From contig BSYO01000005.1 of NCBI GenBank assembly GCA_033239525.1, forward strand, positions 23,666,519-23,730,518: a stretch of DNA of 64,000 nt. The letters are read 5' to 3'. The stretch comes from Nepenthes gracilis (lineage: Eukaryota > Streptophyta > Magnoliopsida > Caryophyllales > Nepenthaceae). A model generated the notes under the pieces. It was not told the origin of the DNA and made no database searches. It saw nothing but the letters and a program-made list of their open reading frames with translations. Numbering within the stretch: the first letter of the stretch is position 1; each line of letters opens with the position of its first letter. Both the position numbers and the translations under genes were made by a program. This document shows, one piece after another, positions 44,465 through 57,308 of the stretch.

Positions 44465-46232
44465 TGGGGTATCCTAAAAATAATTAAATAATAGTCCCCA
44501 AATACTATTCTTAAATAATATGACATACATTATATCATATGTTTTGAATTCGTCAACTAGAAAAGTAATATTTGAAATAAGATGTTATATAAACATATAA
44601 AAAATGAAGTAAAAATAAGTTTTTATCTTATATAAAATATTTTAGTCTCCATTTATTCAATATAAATACATACATAACTATGCAACTAACAAAACTCAAT
44701 ATCGTTATTATCTGTGAGTATACCAAGTTATTATCCATAGAAATTTTTACCTGGTCAAAAATATGACCATAGAAAATAATAAATTTTCATAATTATAGAT
44801 TTTAATCCACCTAAACAAGAGATTAATTGAAATAGTATTAAGATTAAGTAATGTAGATTTGAAACTATTTAATCTTGTTAGACCTAGGCCTAAGCAAAAA
44901 GGTAAAATAATAAGTTTGCAACTATTTTTTTTTTTTTTTCCACCCATTATGCTCTCTCTTCCATTGCATTAACAATTAAAAAAAAAAATACCAAAAATTT
45001 AAATTGGTTGGAAAAATAATCAAAGAATATATAGTATTAACATGACTCCTTATCCAAATGTGAGTTGGGCTTAAAAGGTTACATTAAACACACAAGGCCC
45101 TCCTTTTACCATATGGTTTCGAAGAAATAAATCTGCCATCAAATTATCATAGATACTCTCATTATCATTTTAAGCTTTTTGGGTTTTAATCAAACTTTAA
45201 AAAAAAATAAGGTTCAATTTATTTATGAAAAATATTTAACAAATAAAAATATTTTTATGGAAAATATAATAATAGAAAATATTTTCTCATGAAAAAAAAA
45301 ATATATGCATTGAAGAAATTTTTTATGAAAAATACTTTTGAAGAAAATAACTTATTATCGAAACATTTTTTAATATTTTGTCATGTATTAGAAAATATGA
45401 TTATTGCATAATTTATTAAATAATAATAGATATTTACCGATATTTACGATAGTTATATATATGAATGATGGTGATATTTTTGGATCAATGAAATACTTAC
45501 GTTTATCATCTATTGGTGTTTGCTAGGGTGATTCTCTATTTAGTGATGAGGCCAGTGGCACCACCTGTTGGGGATCAACGGCGTAGTCGGAGGCATCGGT
45601 GGCCAGTAATCAATGATAGGAACTTAGGTGTCCATGGTCAAGGCATCGGCAACTAATTTACCAGAGTTCGAGCTTCTTGCCCGATAACTAACGAGGTGGC
45701 CCACGGCGTTGCCAATTGTGAACAACAAAGGTTGGGGATCACCAATTGTGACCAGCAATGGAGGTTGGGGACATTGATGACTAGCAATTAGCAGCAATGC
45801 TTAGGGTAAACGCAAGTGGCGACAGCCAGCATATTGACATGTGGTGCGCTAAGGTTGAGACATGCCAGTCGATGAGTGACGGTGCATCCAGAATCACCAT
45901 GGCCTGTAGCTGTTGACACTATAAGATATGTTGAAAGCGGCGGCTCAATGTAGTGCCAGTGGATCAATGAACGTCTATTGTTAGATGATCGTATGGTGGC
46001 AATGAGAGGCATTGCAACTGGTAGTGAGCGATGTGTTGGGGTTGGTATTTGTTTGTTGTTTGGTAAAGATTTTCTTTAATTGGTGCAGTTGGACATTAGT
46101 AAGTAAAAGGTATAAAAAATGACTGTACATGAACTATAGAAAATGACTTTCTAATTGTGAAGATAGAAAGTCATTTTTTTGATTAAATTGAACTTATTTA
46201 TTGACTAAGAAAATAAAATATTTTTTGTTGAC

Positions 46233-46273
<41 letters not shown>

Positions 46274-49200
46274 TTGTATGTCAAACAATGAAAATATAAA
46301 AAATATTTTTCCATGTGTCCCAAATAATACAAAATAAGGAAAATATTTTTAAATAAATTGATTTTGGGCAGACAAACAAAGTTCAAAAAATTAAAAAAAA
46401 TATATTATTACATTTGATTTATCAAAAATTATAAGAAAAATGAAATAAAAAATGTAAAAAGGGTCATAATTTTAGTACCTATACTATTTTTAAGTTTATT
46501 TTTTCTTGACAAGCAAACAAAGAAACTCTTAGGATAAATTTATTTTTTCATGTAGTTTTCCATTATTATACCAAAAAATATTATTTTATATCATTTCATT
46601 ATTAATTTCTTTTTTTTTTCAAAATTTTCCAAAACCAAATATGCTTCGGGTAAAAGACATAAAATAATTTTATATTATATATACCCCCAAAAAAAAAAAA
46701 AAAAAAGCAGATTATTAATGTTGTTAAATCAGGCTCAGCTATTCAAAACTCTACTTAGATTACTTATTGTTAAGTTTATTTAATTGACTTATTCACATTC
46801 TTATGATAAAATTTATCCTAATTAAGTTTACTTAATTATTTTTATTTATTAATTATACTTGATAATAATTCATAATTACATATTCAAAAATAAAAAAAAT
46901 TAAGTTTATAAAAGAGTGTACATATGCATTTAAAACTATAGCTCCATACATAAAAGACATATTAAAGGTACTTATGTACACTTTCTAGTAATTTTACAGA
47001 TAAAGCATGCACGAATTATGAACATGTGCACTTAGCAGAAGCTCCACTCATGAGTAATCATACATAAGGGGTGCATATGAGTAGATAATGATAAATCCAC
47101 GCATGAATCGTGCTATGCAAGTTGGTATTCAAACAATAGCGAATGAATTTTATCAATCCTATTTTAATTTTAATCTAGTTTTCAGCCACACTCATATATA
47201 GATTCATTTCTCTTGTTCAAGAGGTCACTCATGTGAATATTGAAAAAAAAAAAGAGAACTTGAGAAGTGTAGTGAAAATAATAAATTTTTTTTCATTATT
47301 TGTGATACCAAATGTTAAATTTTCTTATTTTAAAATCCTTCTATTACAATCATATACTTGTTTCAAATCATTGGTCCTCAAAATTCTGTTAGTGGTTTGG
47401 AGTTTAGAATTTTAGAAGTGTTGGATATTATTAAAAAGTGAAGTCCAAGAAAAGATTGAAAGTATCTGTTTCTATTATCAAAGAATAAATTTAAAAAATT
47501 ATTTGAGAGAAGTCACTTATTAAAAGTAAATTAATTAAGAGTTAGTATATCTATGTCACATAATTTATAAACAAATTTCTTTATAATGGATTTATTTTGA
47601 ATGGTTTGAGAAATCTAAAAAATTTTATTCAATAATTATTTAATTTTTAAATCTTTTCTTTTTAATGGATTTATTTTAAATAGTTTGAAAAGTTTGGAGA
47701 ATTTTATTCAATAATTACTTAGTCCTTAAATATTTTCTTTGTTATTATTCCGAGTATTGATTTACTTTTAATCTTTATTTGTTGCTTATAATAGCGATGT
47801 TATGATTGTTATATTGTTTTTTTAATACCTAAAGACTGATATTATTTACATATATTAAATATTTATGTAATTTATACTTTTATATTATAAAGTGTAAAAA
47901 TTATGATAGTTAAGAATTACCCAATTTATTGAACTTATCAACATTGGCATAAACTTAAATCCTTAGTAAGTTTATTGAGTATCAATCTTAACCCTAATAT
48001 CAAGTTCATTTAATCAATAAGTCAATCTCAAACATAAAATAACCTTAAAAATATTTTCTTAATTATAAAATATTATTATTGACCTAAACACTTGCAATAT
48101 TAATAGTTATAAATATCTACTATTGTGAAATGTTGGTATCATTTTTAAACAATATCAATTCATTGATGTTGTTTAAAGTGATGGTACCACAATAAAAAGA
48201 TAATTTTTTTTTTCAAAATTGACATAAAAAACAAAATATTAAAAAATATAAGTCAAAATATTTCACTATCATAAAAAAAAAAAGTTGAAAGTGGAGCCGG
48301 CGATGTTAAAAGTGATTGTAAGTGGGGTGATAGGTGGTGCTTTAATTTAAAAAGAATTGACTATTTTAAAAATAACTCTATTTTGTTTTTTAAGAAACAA
48401 AATGATGTTGTTTTGATATCTTTTAAAAAATTAAAAAATGATAGTTTTTTCTATAACAATACCACTAAAATTGTCAATAATATTGATATTATCAAGATGC
48501 TATCTTTCATTTAAAAAATAATTTAAAAATTAATATAAAAAATCATCAGTCACCTCTCAATCATAACAATACCAATATCAATACTGATACGATAGTTTTA
48601 CTGGTATTATAGATTCTCTAATCACTTGGAGCAATTTATACTGATTTCAGAGCTGAATTGGAGTTGTTGAACCGAACAGAAAATGAAGAATTCGAATACA
48701 AATGGATTCAAATGGTTGCTTGACACGGCTGAGGCTCAAATTAACACATTGCTTTATTGTTTTCTCTTATGATCCCTTTAGTTTTTGAAAAATTCATAAA
48801 AAAATGCAAAGGTTAGAGAAAAATATTAATATATATTTGGATGCTTAAGAAATTAAAAAAATATATCATATATAAAAACTATTTTAAGTAACATTATTCA
48901 TTCTGTGAAATTTTATTTTCCATATAAAACTATTATTGCTAATAATTTTATTTTTTAAAAGATTTTTCTAAATTCAAACAAATCATTATGACATCGTTGG
49001 GTTTATCCTACATTGTAGGCCACTTTGTTGCTAACAACTGCTTATTTTAAATCCGTATAAAAAATTGTTTAATATTAATTCAAATGCATCTAGTAACTGA
49101 ATAAGAAAATATGACGAGAAAATGAACAACCAATCGATGATACATTTTATAATCAAAGTTAGAGTAATATATCTGAATTTGATAATGGATGGAAATCACA

Positions 49201-51123
49201 TTGGACCTCAAATAGGTGCTCAACTTTTCCGTTTCTTTTATTTTTTTTTCCTTTTTCTCCCCACAAATCGGCATCCCCTCTTATTTTGAATAATTGGTCG
49301 ATTATCCCTAAATCGGGATATGGGTATTTATACCTATGATTGGCATTCGAATGCTACAAGCATAATTGTTCAGCTCTAATGCACTCATTGTACACGTATT
49401 AGATATAAATATCACTATTTTCTACACACGTGTACCTTTTAGCATGCATCTGACAACTATATTCTCTCCAATATTAGCATATGTGTCAATCTGTTATGCT
49501 ACTGAAATCTTTTACTCAATAAATTTTTAAATTAATTTTAAACGGACCATCAAATAATAAATATTATATGTATAAAATTAATAAAGAAGTGATCTAAAAT
49601 TCAATACTAAGTAAAATGATGTCTTTTATTGGCAGGAAATCAGAACACATCTTTGATGTTGAAGTAAATTCTCATTGTCTTCCCAAAGAAAAAGAAAGGA
49701 AGTTCTATCATGCTTTTCTATAGGAAATTCAGTGCTATGAATTGATTAGCATTGACATTATTATATTTTTATATTTATTTATTTATTTATTATTATTTAA
49801 ATTATATAATTAAATTCTGTTGTGATCACTCCAACAGTAAAACTCTGCAAAGGCAATGTTCTGCACCAACACCACAATCGGTAGAGTGAAATCGGGAAGG
49901 GGAGTTCAGACAGAGAAGTGTAGATAAAAGAGCAGAGAAAAAAGAGGGGAAATAGAGAGGCCAAGAGTCAAAGTGAGGGTCACATTTATACCACTTAACT
50001 CAAACAAAAAAACAAATGTTTTAACAGTAATATGCTTACAATTCACACATCAGCCCAACTCCTCAACGGCCCAAGCCTAAAATGAAACTGCAAAATAAAT
50101 TAAAAAATTAAAAATTTAATATGAAAGTATAGTATAATTTCAGCTATATATATATATATATAATCTCATATATAATCTCTAAATCTAACTATATATATAA
50201 TCTCGAAATTTTCGGGGCGGTTGGATAATTCTGGCGCTTTTTCTCTGCTTCAGTTGATTTGACGGTACAATAATATCAGTAGCAATGAGACTGGTAACAA
50301 ATTCTATGCTTTCATTGTTTAAATTTAAACCCTGAAAAAGAATTTTAGATTAAAAATATAAAAATAGATTGAAGTAAGCCTTCACTTTAATAAGCCAAAT
50401 AGTGGACTAAAGAAACCAAAAAAGGGAGAGCATGCGCAGGAGAGAAAGTGGAAAACAGAGATTGCTCGCAAATTTCTTATTCTTTTGAAAGCAAGCTTGC
50501 ATAAGAAATAAGATTGCTCTATCTATTTATTTTGTTTTAGATTATTATTTTAAATATTTAGTTGTAGTCTATTTTATTTAATTTTTAATTACAGATTATT
50601 ATTTTAAAGTTTTTATATTGTCATTTTTTTTTGTTAGTGTTATAGTGGTATGATATTTAATTATTGTGTCCCTAAAGTTTAGGAAGTGTTACGTGAGTTT
50701 AGAAGAATATTTAAAAGTTCAATTTAATTTTATCTAATCTTACAAAACTTAGATGAATTAGAATAGAGTTTAATTAAAAGTTCAGCATGATTTGGTCATT
50801 TTATTCATGTAAAATTTAATATGCATCAGTTTAGATTTAATTCAAGATCAAGTTATCTCTAAAATTAGTTTAATTAGTTATATTTATGTTAGTTAGGTCT
50901 AAAATATTTCACATTTTAGTCTTAATTATAAAGATTCATTTATGTTATTTTCTAATAAGCTCAATACTTCTTTGGCCAGTGTTACGTTAATACAAGAGCA
51001 TTTGAGTACACTATAGAAATCAATATTTTATTAATTATTTAAGTTCATTGACAAACTTCAAATTTTAATTGTCTTATTTGTAATTTACACATGTATCTCG
51101 GCCCAGGGTCTGCTCTGTAAAAT
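44465..51123. other. AT-rich intergenic spacer
   Basis: No gene was recognised. Items of note are a GC-richer island at 45530-46050 without a convincing ORF, the (TTA)n microsatellite at 46232-46273, and a purine-rich patch at 49880-49990 followed by GGTATAAATGTG on the minus strand, which may be an LTR remnant. Otherwise it is low-complexity AT-rich DNA. Confidence 0.5.
46232..46273 (+). repeat. (TTA)n microsatellite
   Basis: About 14 uninterrupted TTA units. Confidence 0.9.
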
Positions 51124-51334
51124 TAGGATTGAGGGGGCGTTCTTCTCCCCCATGGAAAAGGACTGTCCTTCTCCTCATCTGAACCGTTGGATGTAAAATC
51201 CGACGGTTACGTGTTTTGAATGATTAAATTTAAAATTCTACGGTCTACGTTATATTATCTATTTAAAATGTGTGAGTCGTCAAATTTTACATCCGACGGT
51301 TCAGATGAGAAGAAGGACGCCCCCCGAATCCCTA
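51124..51334. mobile_element. MITE-like inverted repeat (211 bp)
   Basis: The left end TAGGATTGAGGGGGCGTTCT and the right end, read on the opposite strand as TAGGGATTCGGGGGGCGTCC, start an inverted repeat that continues through CTTCTCCTCATCTGAACCGT / CTTCTTCTCATCTGAACCGT and GGATGTAAAAT. The arms are about 75 bp with an AT-rich centre. No ORF. The immediate flanks are TA-containing, but a target duplication is not certain. Confidence 0.7.
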
Positions 51335-51809
51335 TAAATCATTGCCGTTCGGCCAAAATTAAACGGTCGTAATTTACGGAGCTCTTTTTCCTATCTTCAT
51401 TTAAAAAAGCTTAAAAAATTATCCCACCGTTGAATTTACGACTAAACGGTTATGATTGCCTGACAGGCTCTCTCCGCCCCTGATATCCATTTATGAATGA
51501 TGATTGAAGAATCATGTCATCAGTCATACAAGATGATGATCTCGAACTGTGAATCGACTTTGAAGAGAAAAAAAATCGAACCCAAAATCGAAAAATGAAA
51601 GACGATAGAAAGGCCTGAATTTGTGGAAGAACTGTGCATGAAGAGACATACAGAGAAGAAATGAGGACACCGTTAAGCCTAGCATCTCCTAAGCAAGCTG
51701 ATCTCTACGGAGAAATAACACTCAACTGAACCGACGAGGAGGCAGATTGATGCATGCAATTGAAAGGAAGAACCAGGTAGATTAGATTGCTAATGGGAGT
51801 AGCAGAAAA

Positions 51810-52466
51810 CTATGCTGCAATTAGTTGTTGCTGTTGAGCTTCGAGCCTCAACTCTTCCTTCATTTTCCTCATGAACTCCTCAATCTTCTTGTTCAATTCC
51901 TCTGTACTGCTTGAAACTACCCCTTCATTTCCTACGTCGCCGCCGCCTACGCTGCCCACTCTCATGAATTCGCCGTCTTCATCCTCTTCTTCTTCATCCA
52001 AATCTTTAAATTCGAACTGATCTTCAGTTTCTCTCTCTTCAACTCCCGCGTTTATAGACTCGTTGATCGCTTTCTCCGTCTCTTCTTCAAATCGAGCAAC
52101 ACCTTCATGTGTTGTTAACACCTGGTCCTGAATGATTTGATGATCAGGTACTGAAGGCTCGGGAACAGCATCGCCATTCTTCATGATCTCGACTGGAAGA
52201 TGATCGAAACCGGAAGAGTAAGATGGAGGCCGGAAGCCAAAGTTTCCAGCGAGGAAGACGATGATTCCGTTGCAAAGGAGGAACACGTATTTCCTCTCGA
52301 AGGTTCGTGCGAGGAGGGGAAGGAGAAACGTGGAGAAGTAATAGCTGCTCGAATGGAGAAACAAGATGCCTGAGAGCGAGGAGAGGAGGAGAGAGAATAT
52401 AGAAACTGAGAGGAAGAACACCATGGATCTTATAATTTGGAGCTTTAGCTTCTGATCTTGAACCAT
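51810..52466 (-). CDS. Intronless membrane protein with DUF761-like C-terminal motif (218 aa)
   Basis: Residues 14-37, 42-54 and 60-76 are hydrophobic and should give two or three membrane helices; there is no typical cleavable signal peptide because the first nine residues are hydrophilic. Residues 155-167 form an acidic run (DLDEEEEDEDGEF). The tail SSTEELNKKIEEFMRKMKEE (187-206) is the short C-terminal helix called DUF761 that ends many uncharacterised plant proteins, often with an N-terminal DUF4408 membrane region. The start at 52466 is the first ATG in frame and has a TATA-like sequence about 135 bp upstream. The frame has no lesion. The molecular role of the family is not known; it should sit in a cellular membrane with the long C-terminal part on one side. 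Confidence 0.8.
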   Translation of the reverse strand: MVQDQKLKLQIIRSMVFFLSVSIFSLLLSSLSGILFLHSSSYYFSTFLLPLLARTFERKYVFLLCNGIIVFLAGNFGFRPPSYSSGFDHLPVEIMKNGDAVPEPSVPDHQIIQDQVLTTHEGVARFEEETEKAINESINAGVEERETEDQFEFKDLDEEEEDEDGEFMRVGSVGGGDVGNEGVVSSSTEELNKKIEEFMRKMKEELRLEAQQQQLIAA

Positions 52467-52597
52467 TTGGTCTGTGAATTCCTCTGCAGTTTATTCAGAG
52501 GAAAGAGGAAATAGCCTGGCAATATTGAGCTCCTACGAGGGTTAAGTGGATGTTCGAGAGTGTGTTATGTCGGCATGAATCTTCTGATCTCTATTAT

Positions 52598-52607
52598 GTA
52601 TATACTC
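52598..52607 (-). promoter_or_regulatory. TATA-like element of the DUF761 gene
   Basis: Minus strand GGAGTATATACATAATAG, about 135 bp before the ATG at 52466. Confidence 0.45.
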
Positions 52608-52619
52608 CGATTAGGATAA

Positions 52620-53521
52620 AAGTATATGCTTTTCCAAATCCTACCCCTCTAACAAAAAGGAATTGATTCAAATTAATCATAGTCATCTAATTTTAATTAA
52701 ATAACTATATTACTCTTTTAAAAAATCTTATGTAATTTCTGTTTTTAATTTTCATCAATATAATATTAATTTAACTATTATAGTTAAAAGGGATCGAATT
52801 AACCCGTCACATAAAAGGGTAAAGAATCCAAATCTAAAAATACAATAGTTTAGCTGATTGATTTTACAAAATTACTCTCAGTACAACACGGTTTCATAGG
52901 ATAAAAACTTGCTACACACAGCAAAACCATTTTTTCCCTATTAAAAATATTATTTATTAGGTTATAAATCACTCTCGTGTAAGTTTCATACCTATTTTAA
53001 GTGTCGTTTAATAGTACGTATGAGAACGCAAGTGTGTCAAACTAATTAGAAAAAATTACAAAGTGATGCACGACGGATGTCTAATTGAAGCATTTGCATC
53101 GATTTTAGGTTACGGGCCACCTGAGAGACACAGGAGCATGATTTCTAAATTGTCGAGCATCTAATATGCACCCAAGAGAGCACTTGTGCACTGATTATAG
53201 TGGACTCATGCTTGACGTGTGATTGACGTGCGCTCAAACATCATTCCTAATATAAATACATCTGACGTAAATTTAGGGTTACCATTTTGTAATTTTTAAG
53301 ATCTTGAGTTCCTATATTATAGGAAAAAAATAGAGAGAAAATAAAGAAAATGAATATTCAAGTATTCAAATAAATTTTGAGTTATATTTAAATATCCACC
53401 ATCCTTAATTATACTATTCTTGAAATAGAGAAAAATATTTTACTAATTTTATTTCTTCTCTTTCGTTTTATATTTATTATTACTCGAATTCATTTATTAT
53501 GAAGTGATATGTTATTGTATT
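52620..53521. other. Intergenic spacer with possible old LTR fragment
   Basis: 53040-53270 is GC-balanced and contains phrases such as GAGAGCACTTGTGCACTG and GACGTGCGCTC like those in the LTRs near 44110-44350. No boundaries were found. The rest is AT-rich with nothing recognised. Confidence 0.4.
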
Positions 53522-54568
53522 TGAAAAAAACACGTTTCGTGCTAACGTGTTTCGACCCCGTTAAATATATAGCGGAAGTAACAATAAATAATAAATATCT
53601 AATCTGCGTAAATGATATTTAACACTGTATTTAGATCATCTGAGGTGCATGATAAATGCACAATATAATAATGATAAGCAATAGAGATAAAGACACAATT
53701 TTTTGGTGGCGAAGTGAAAACTTCGATACCCACGGTATCGAGAAAAACACTCTGGGCTGCGGCCGGGAAGCAATGCACTATGAAAATCAACTTACGATCG
53801 GGGTGGTAGCAGACACGCCAACCTGTGGACTTACTCCGACACGTGATCCCTACCAAGGAACTCCTTGGATTTACCCATGAGAATGAACCGGACACCTTCC
53901 GGTCTTCAAGCCACTCTTCCCTCTCGTGCCACTTGAATTGCCAATCACGAGCGAGTCTCCTTCTTCACGAACCAACGTCTCCGACAATGGTAGAAGGCAA
54001 TGTTTCAAAGGTGAAAGAAAGTTTGTGAGAAAACTTCTATAGCATGTAGATCAATCTTGTAGTATAGAATTTTTTCAAGAGAAGCAAGATTAATGGAGCA
54101 TGAAGGGCTTTCTTCTCAAATGGGGGCTCAAAATAATCGGTCCAGAGAGCTTATGGCGTCCTTAGGGTTTCAAAATCATAAGACAATATTTATAGAAGAG
54201 CCAAAAAACGCGTTCAAAAATCTGCCCGTTGGGCCGCCGCTCGAGCGGGGCTCGAGCGCGCGGCGAGCGGCCGTAGGGTTTCGTGGGAAACCCTGCAGGC
54301 GCTCAAGCAGCTGGAGGGCGAGTAGCGAGCGGGCGGCATCTGGTTTTTCAGCTCGAGCGGATATCGAGCAGGAAGCGAGCGGCCCCCATTACGGTTTATA
54401 CGCTCAGCGGCTAAGCGAGCTCCGGGCGCGAGGCGGGCGGATCGTGGGCCGGGCTCGAGCACGTGGAGGGCGGACCGAACGAACTTTAACCCGACAACCC
54501 ACAATCCGACATCAATATAATAATACAGATGGTCACGAAATATGCCAATTAGACAAATGTCTCTAACA
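53522..54568 (-). mobile_element. Solo LTR of the Gag-only copia family, with perfect target duplication
   Basis: Read on the minus strand it starts TGTTAGAGACATTTGTCTAA and ends with CGTGTTTTTTTCA, 1047 bp, and aligns along its whole length with 21229-22252. It shares the CTCGAGC-rich U3 region, the GATACCCACGGTATCG palindrome-like word (around 53728-53743 here; GATACCGTGGGTATCG at about 22032 there) and the terminal CACGTTTCG block. The flanks are GTATT at 53517-53521 and GTATT at 54569-54573. No internal sequence remains. Confidence 0.93.
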
Positions 54569-54623
54569 GTATTTATTAGGATTTATATAATCCAACATAT
54601 ATTAAATAGTAAATATTTTAGAT

Positions 54624-55046
54624 GTACAATTTCGTAATTTTTTTTTCTCATTTACAAAGAAAGATTTTTACGTAAAATAGTTTGTCATTTATTATTTATG
54701 ATTATTACTTACTTATTATACATTATCAATTATATTCTTATGATTCAAATAAGCAGTCCGATCTCTAGCACTATTAACTATAAATTTTTTTAACTGATGT
54801 TATATTTTTTTAATATAAATAATAGCATAATATTATATATATATATATATATATATTAAGAAAAATATAACATCAGTTAAAAAAAATTTACAGTTAATAG
54901 TGTTAGGGATCGAACTGCTTATTTAAACCATAAGAATATAATTGATAACATATAGTAAGCAAGTAATAATTATAAGTAATAAATGACACATTATTTTATG
55001 TAAAAAAATTTTCTTGTGAATAGGAAAAAAAATCACAAAAGTATAC
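54624..55046. mobile_element. Fold-back MITE with arms of about 190 bp
   Basis: The left arm (about 54624-54810) and right arm (about 54859-55046) are inverted copies. Matching words include ATCAATTATATTCTTATG / CATAAGAATATAATTGAT, AATAAGCAGT / ACTGCTTATT and AACTGATGTTATATTTTT / AAAAATATAACATCAGTT. The loop (54811-54858) contains a (TA)n run. No ORF. It begins 56 bp after the end of the solo LTR. Confidence 0.85.
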
Positions 55047-56965
55047 ATATAAAATATATTTTAGATGTGGGTGTGTGATATATTTTCAAATATTTCTTTT
55101 TTGCGAAATCTGGTGCTTTATGTGGCCAGTTAATTAAACTATTTAATTTTTAAAAAAATTACAATATTGTCATGGGTTGAATTTATAAATAAAAAAAATT
55201 GCAAAACAATGAAAATATAATTTATTTATTTATTAAAATTCGTTTAATATCAAACCATAGTTGTCACCCACAGCGTTTTCGAAGGACGCCTGTTTTTTAT
55301 GTGAATAAGAATATTATTATGTAACATCATTTAATTATTTTTAAACGCTTTAAATATAATATTTTAACCATTTATATATATCAATGGATTTTTTAAAATA
55401 GATAAATAAATATTTATTATATTATAATTCTAAAATTTATTAAAAAATATTTTAAAATTATTTATTTTTTTTTTGACAAGTGAATATATTTTTTTAGATA
55501 GAAAAAGAAAGGGAGGAAAAAAAAAAGAATTTTTTTTTTTTTTTGGGTTAACAGAAAAGGAATTTCCTTAGAAGGTTCTAGTGACACCGCGACAGCCGTA
55601 GAGGCTGGCGGTGGCTGAAAAGGATTGGCTGTCGGTTGATATTTTTGCGTGATAATTGCTCTATTTTTGCATGGGACCCAGTCAATTATTTGCATGGAGG
55701 TCACATCGTCAACAACTTTAATAAATCTGCTCCACACAAAAAAAAAAAAAAACACACAATATTATATATATTTCATTTTATTTAAAAAACATCAAATGAA
55801 ATTTTAATTGAAAACTTTATGATTTTTAAATCATTGGATAAAAATTTAATAATATTATAGAAAGCATGAAAATTGTTATATTTTTAATTTTTTATTCATG
55901 CATAATTGGCTCATTGAAATAAATGAGAAAATTTCGTAACTAAATTGCATGTTATAATTCTAAATTTTATTAAATCAAATCATAATATTATTTAAGATAA
56001 ATGGTTCAAACTGTTAAAATATTGATTGATTTGCTCTGTATGGATTTTTTGACTTGCGGTATTTATCTAAAAATTATTTATTTAATTTCATATATTATAT
56101 ATAAAATTTAAAGTAAAATGATAATACTATTTAAATAAAATATTATTATTTATAAAATAATGTAACAAATATAATAAAAAATATAATAAGTAAATAAAAA
56201 TAATATTCTAAGTAAAAAATTAATCGTTAATTAAGAAAGAGTTCAATGATGAGAAATATGAAATAGTATTTAATCAAAAAAATAATATTCATAATATAGC
56301 ACAATATTTTTAAAAAAAAATTATTTGATATAATTCTTTTAAGCTTTAAACATCATTCAAAAGCTCATTCAGTGCCAGAAAAATTTACTTAAACTATAAC
56401 CAATATTAAAAATAAATAAAGATATCTAATAATTTAAGTGATAATAATTTTTAAATTAATCAAAGATTTAATTTCTATTAAAATTATATTCAAAAGTGCT
56501 ATACAAATAAGTAATGATTAAGAAATCTTTAGTCATGATAACAAATCAATTTGTTATGTATATGCCTGTAGATGCACAATTAATTTGATTTAATTTAGCT
56601 TAGAATTTTAAACCTCATTTAAACCATAAATACAAAATAAATAAATAAATAACTGTAATAAGATATTACTCAAATTTTATTATACAAAATATTACTTTTA
56701 AAACTTATATCCATAACTATGAGGTCATATGACGACAATACTACCGTTGCGTAAGAGCTCTCTTTTAATGTAATCCGCATTGCAGAATTAGAAAACCAAG
56801 AACCCTTTGCAAAGAAATAACTGATCCAGCATAGCAAAATATTTTACATTATGAAATACAATGTCCAAGTCTCTTAGACACTCAGCCTCATCACATTTTT
56901 CCCTAAGTTACATACCAGCATCTATTAGGATCTACCTTGCCATGGAAAGCTGCCTCTCCGGTTCG
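55047..56965. other. AT-rich spacer and 3' flank of RAMP4
   Basis: No gene was recognised. A GC-balanced patch at 55550-55700 has no convincing product. The last 100-250 bp should contain the RAMP4 3' UTR. Confidence 0.5.
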
Positions 56966-57308
56966 CTAGGCCACCCCACCGCTGGTTGCAGTCCTGATTA
57001 TCTGAAACAAGGCTGCCGAACGAGACAGGAAAAGGCAATGGTATAAGAAGGATCAAATCATGCGAGTCGTCGATCAAATTCAAAAAACAAGCAGAACTTA
57101 AAATGCAGAAATTTCTCGTTAAAATCAATGGAGTTTGGGGGGAGAACATACATGATCCTACGACCACAAAGATGAAGAACCCGAGCAGAATTGGGCCAAC
57201 TGGATAATCATATCCCTTCTTGGACGAGGTTTCGGGAACTGATCCTCTCTTTGTGATGTTCTTTTCGAATTTGGCAACTTTCTTCTCAGCCAGGCGCCTT
57301 GAGGTAGT
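56966..57308 (-). CDS. RAMP4: RAMP4 / SERP1-type ER membrane protein, last two exons
   Basis: RAMP4 is a tail-anchored ER protein associated with the Sec61 translocon that stabilises membrane proteins during stress. Minus-strand exons: 57308-57152 (TTSRRLAEKKVAKFEKNITK, then RGSVPETSSKKGYDYPVGP and ILLGFFIFVVVGS) and 57012-56966 (SLFQIIRTATSGGVA, stop TAG). The donor TCAT|GTATGT and acceptor GGCAG|CC restore a Ser codon across the intron. With an initiator Met the protein would be 68 aa, the usual plant length. The acceptor before the first exon listed is TCGGACAG|ACT, so the ATG must be on a separate upstream exon; no convincing one was found between 57309 and 58518. The C-terminal membrane helix is about residues 40-60. 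No lesion was seen in these exons. Confidence 0.88.

Noticed and set aside
46198..46386. Minus-strand ORF with an Ile run
   Set aside because: Produced by the (TTA)n microsatellite.
54093..54566. 157-codon + strand ORF rich in Arg/Ser/Gly
   Set aside because: It is the reverse strand of the solo LTR's GC-rich U3 repeats.
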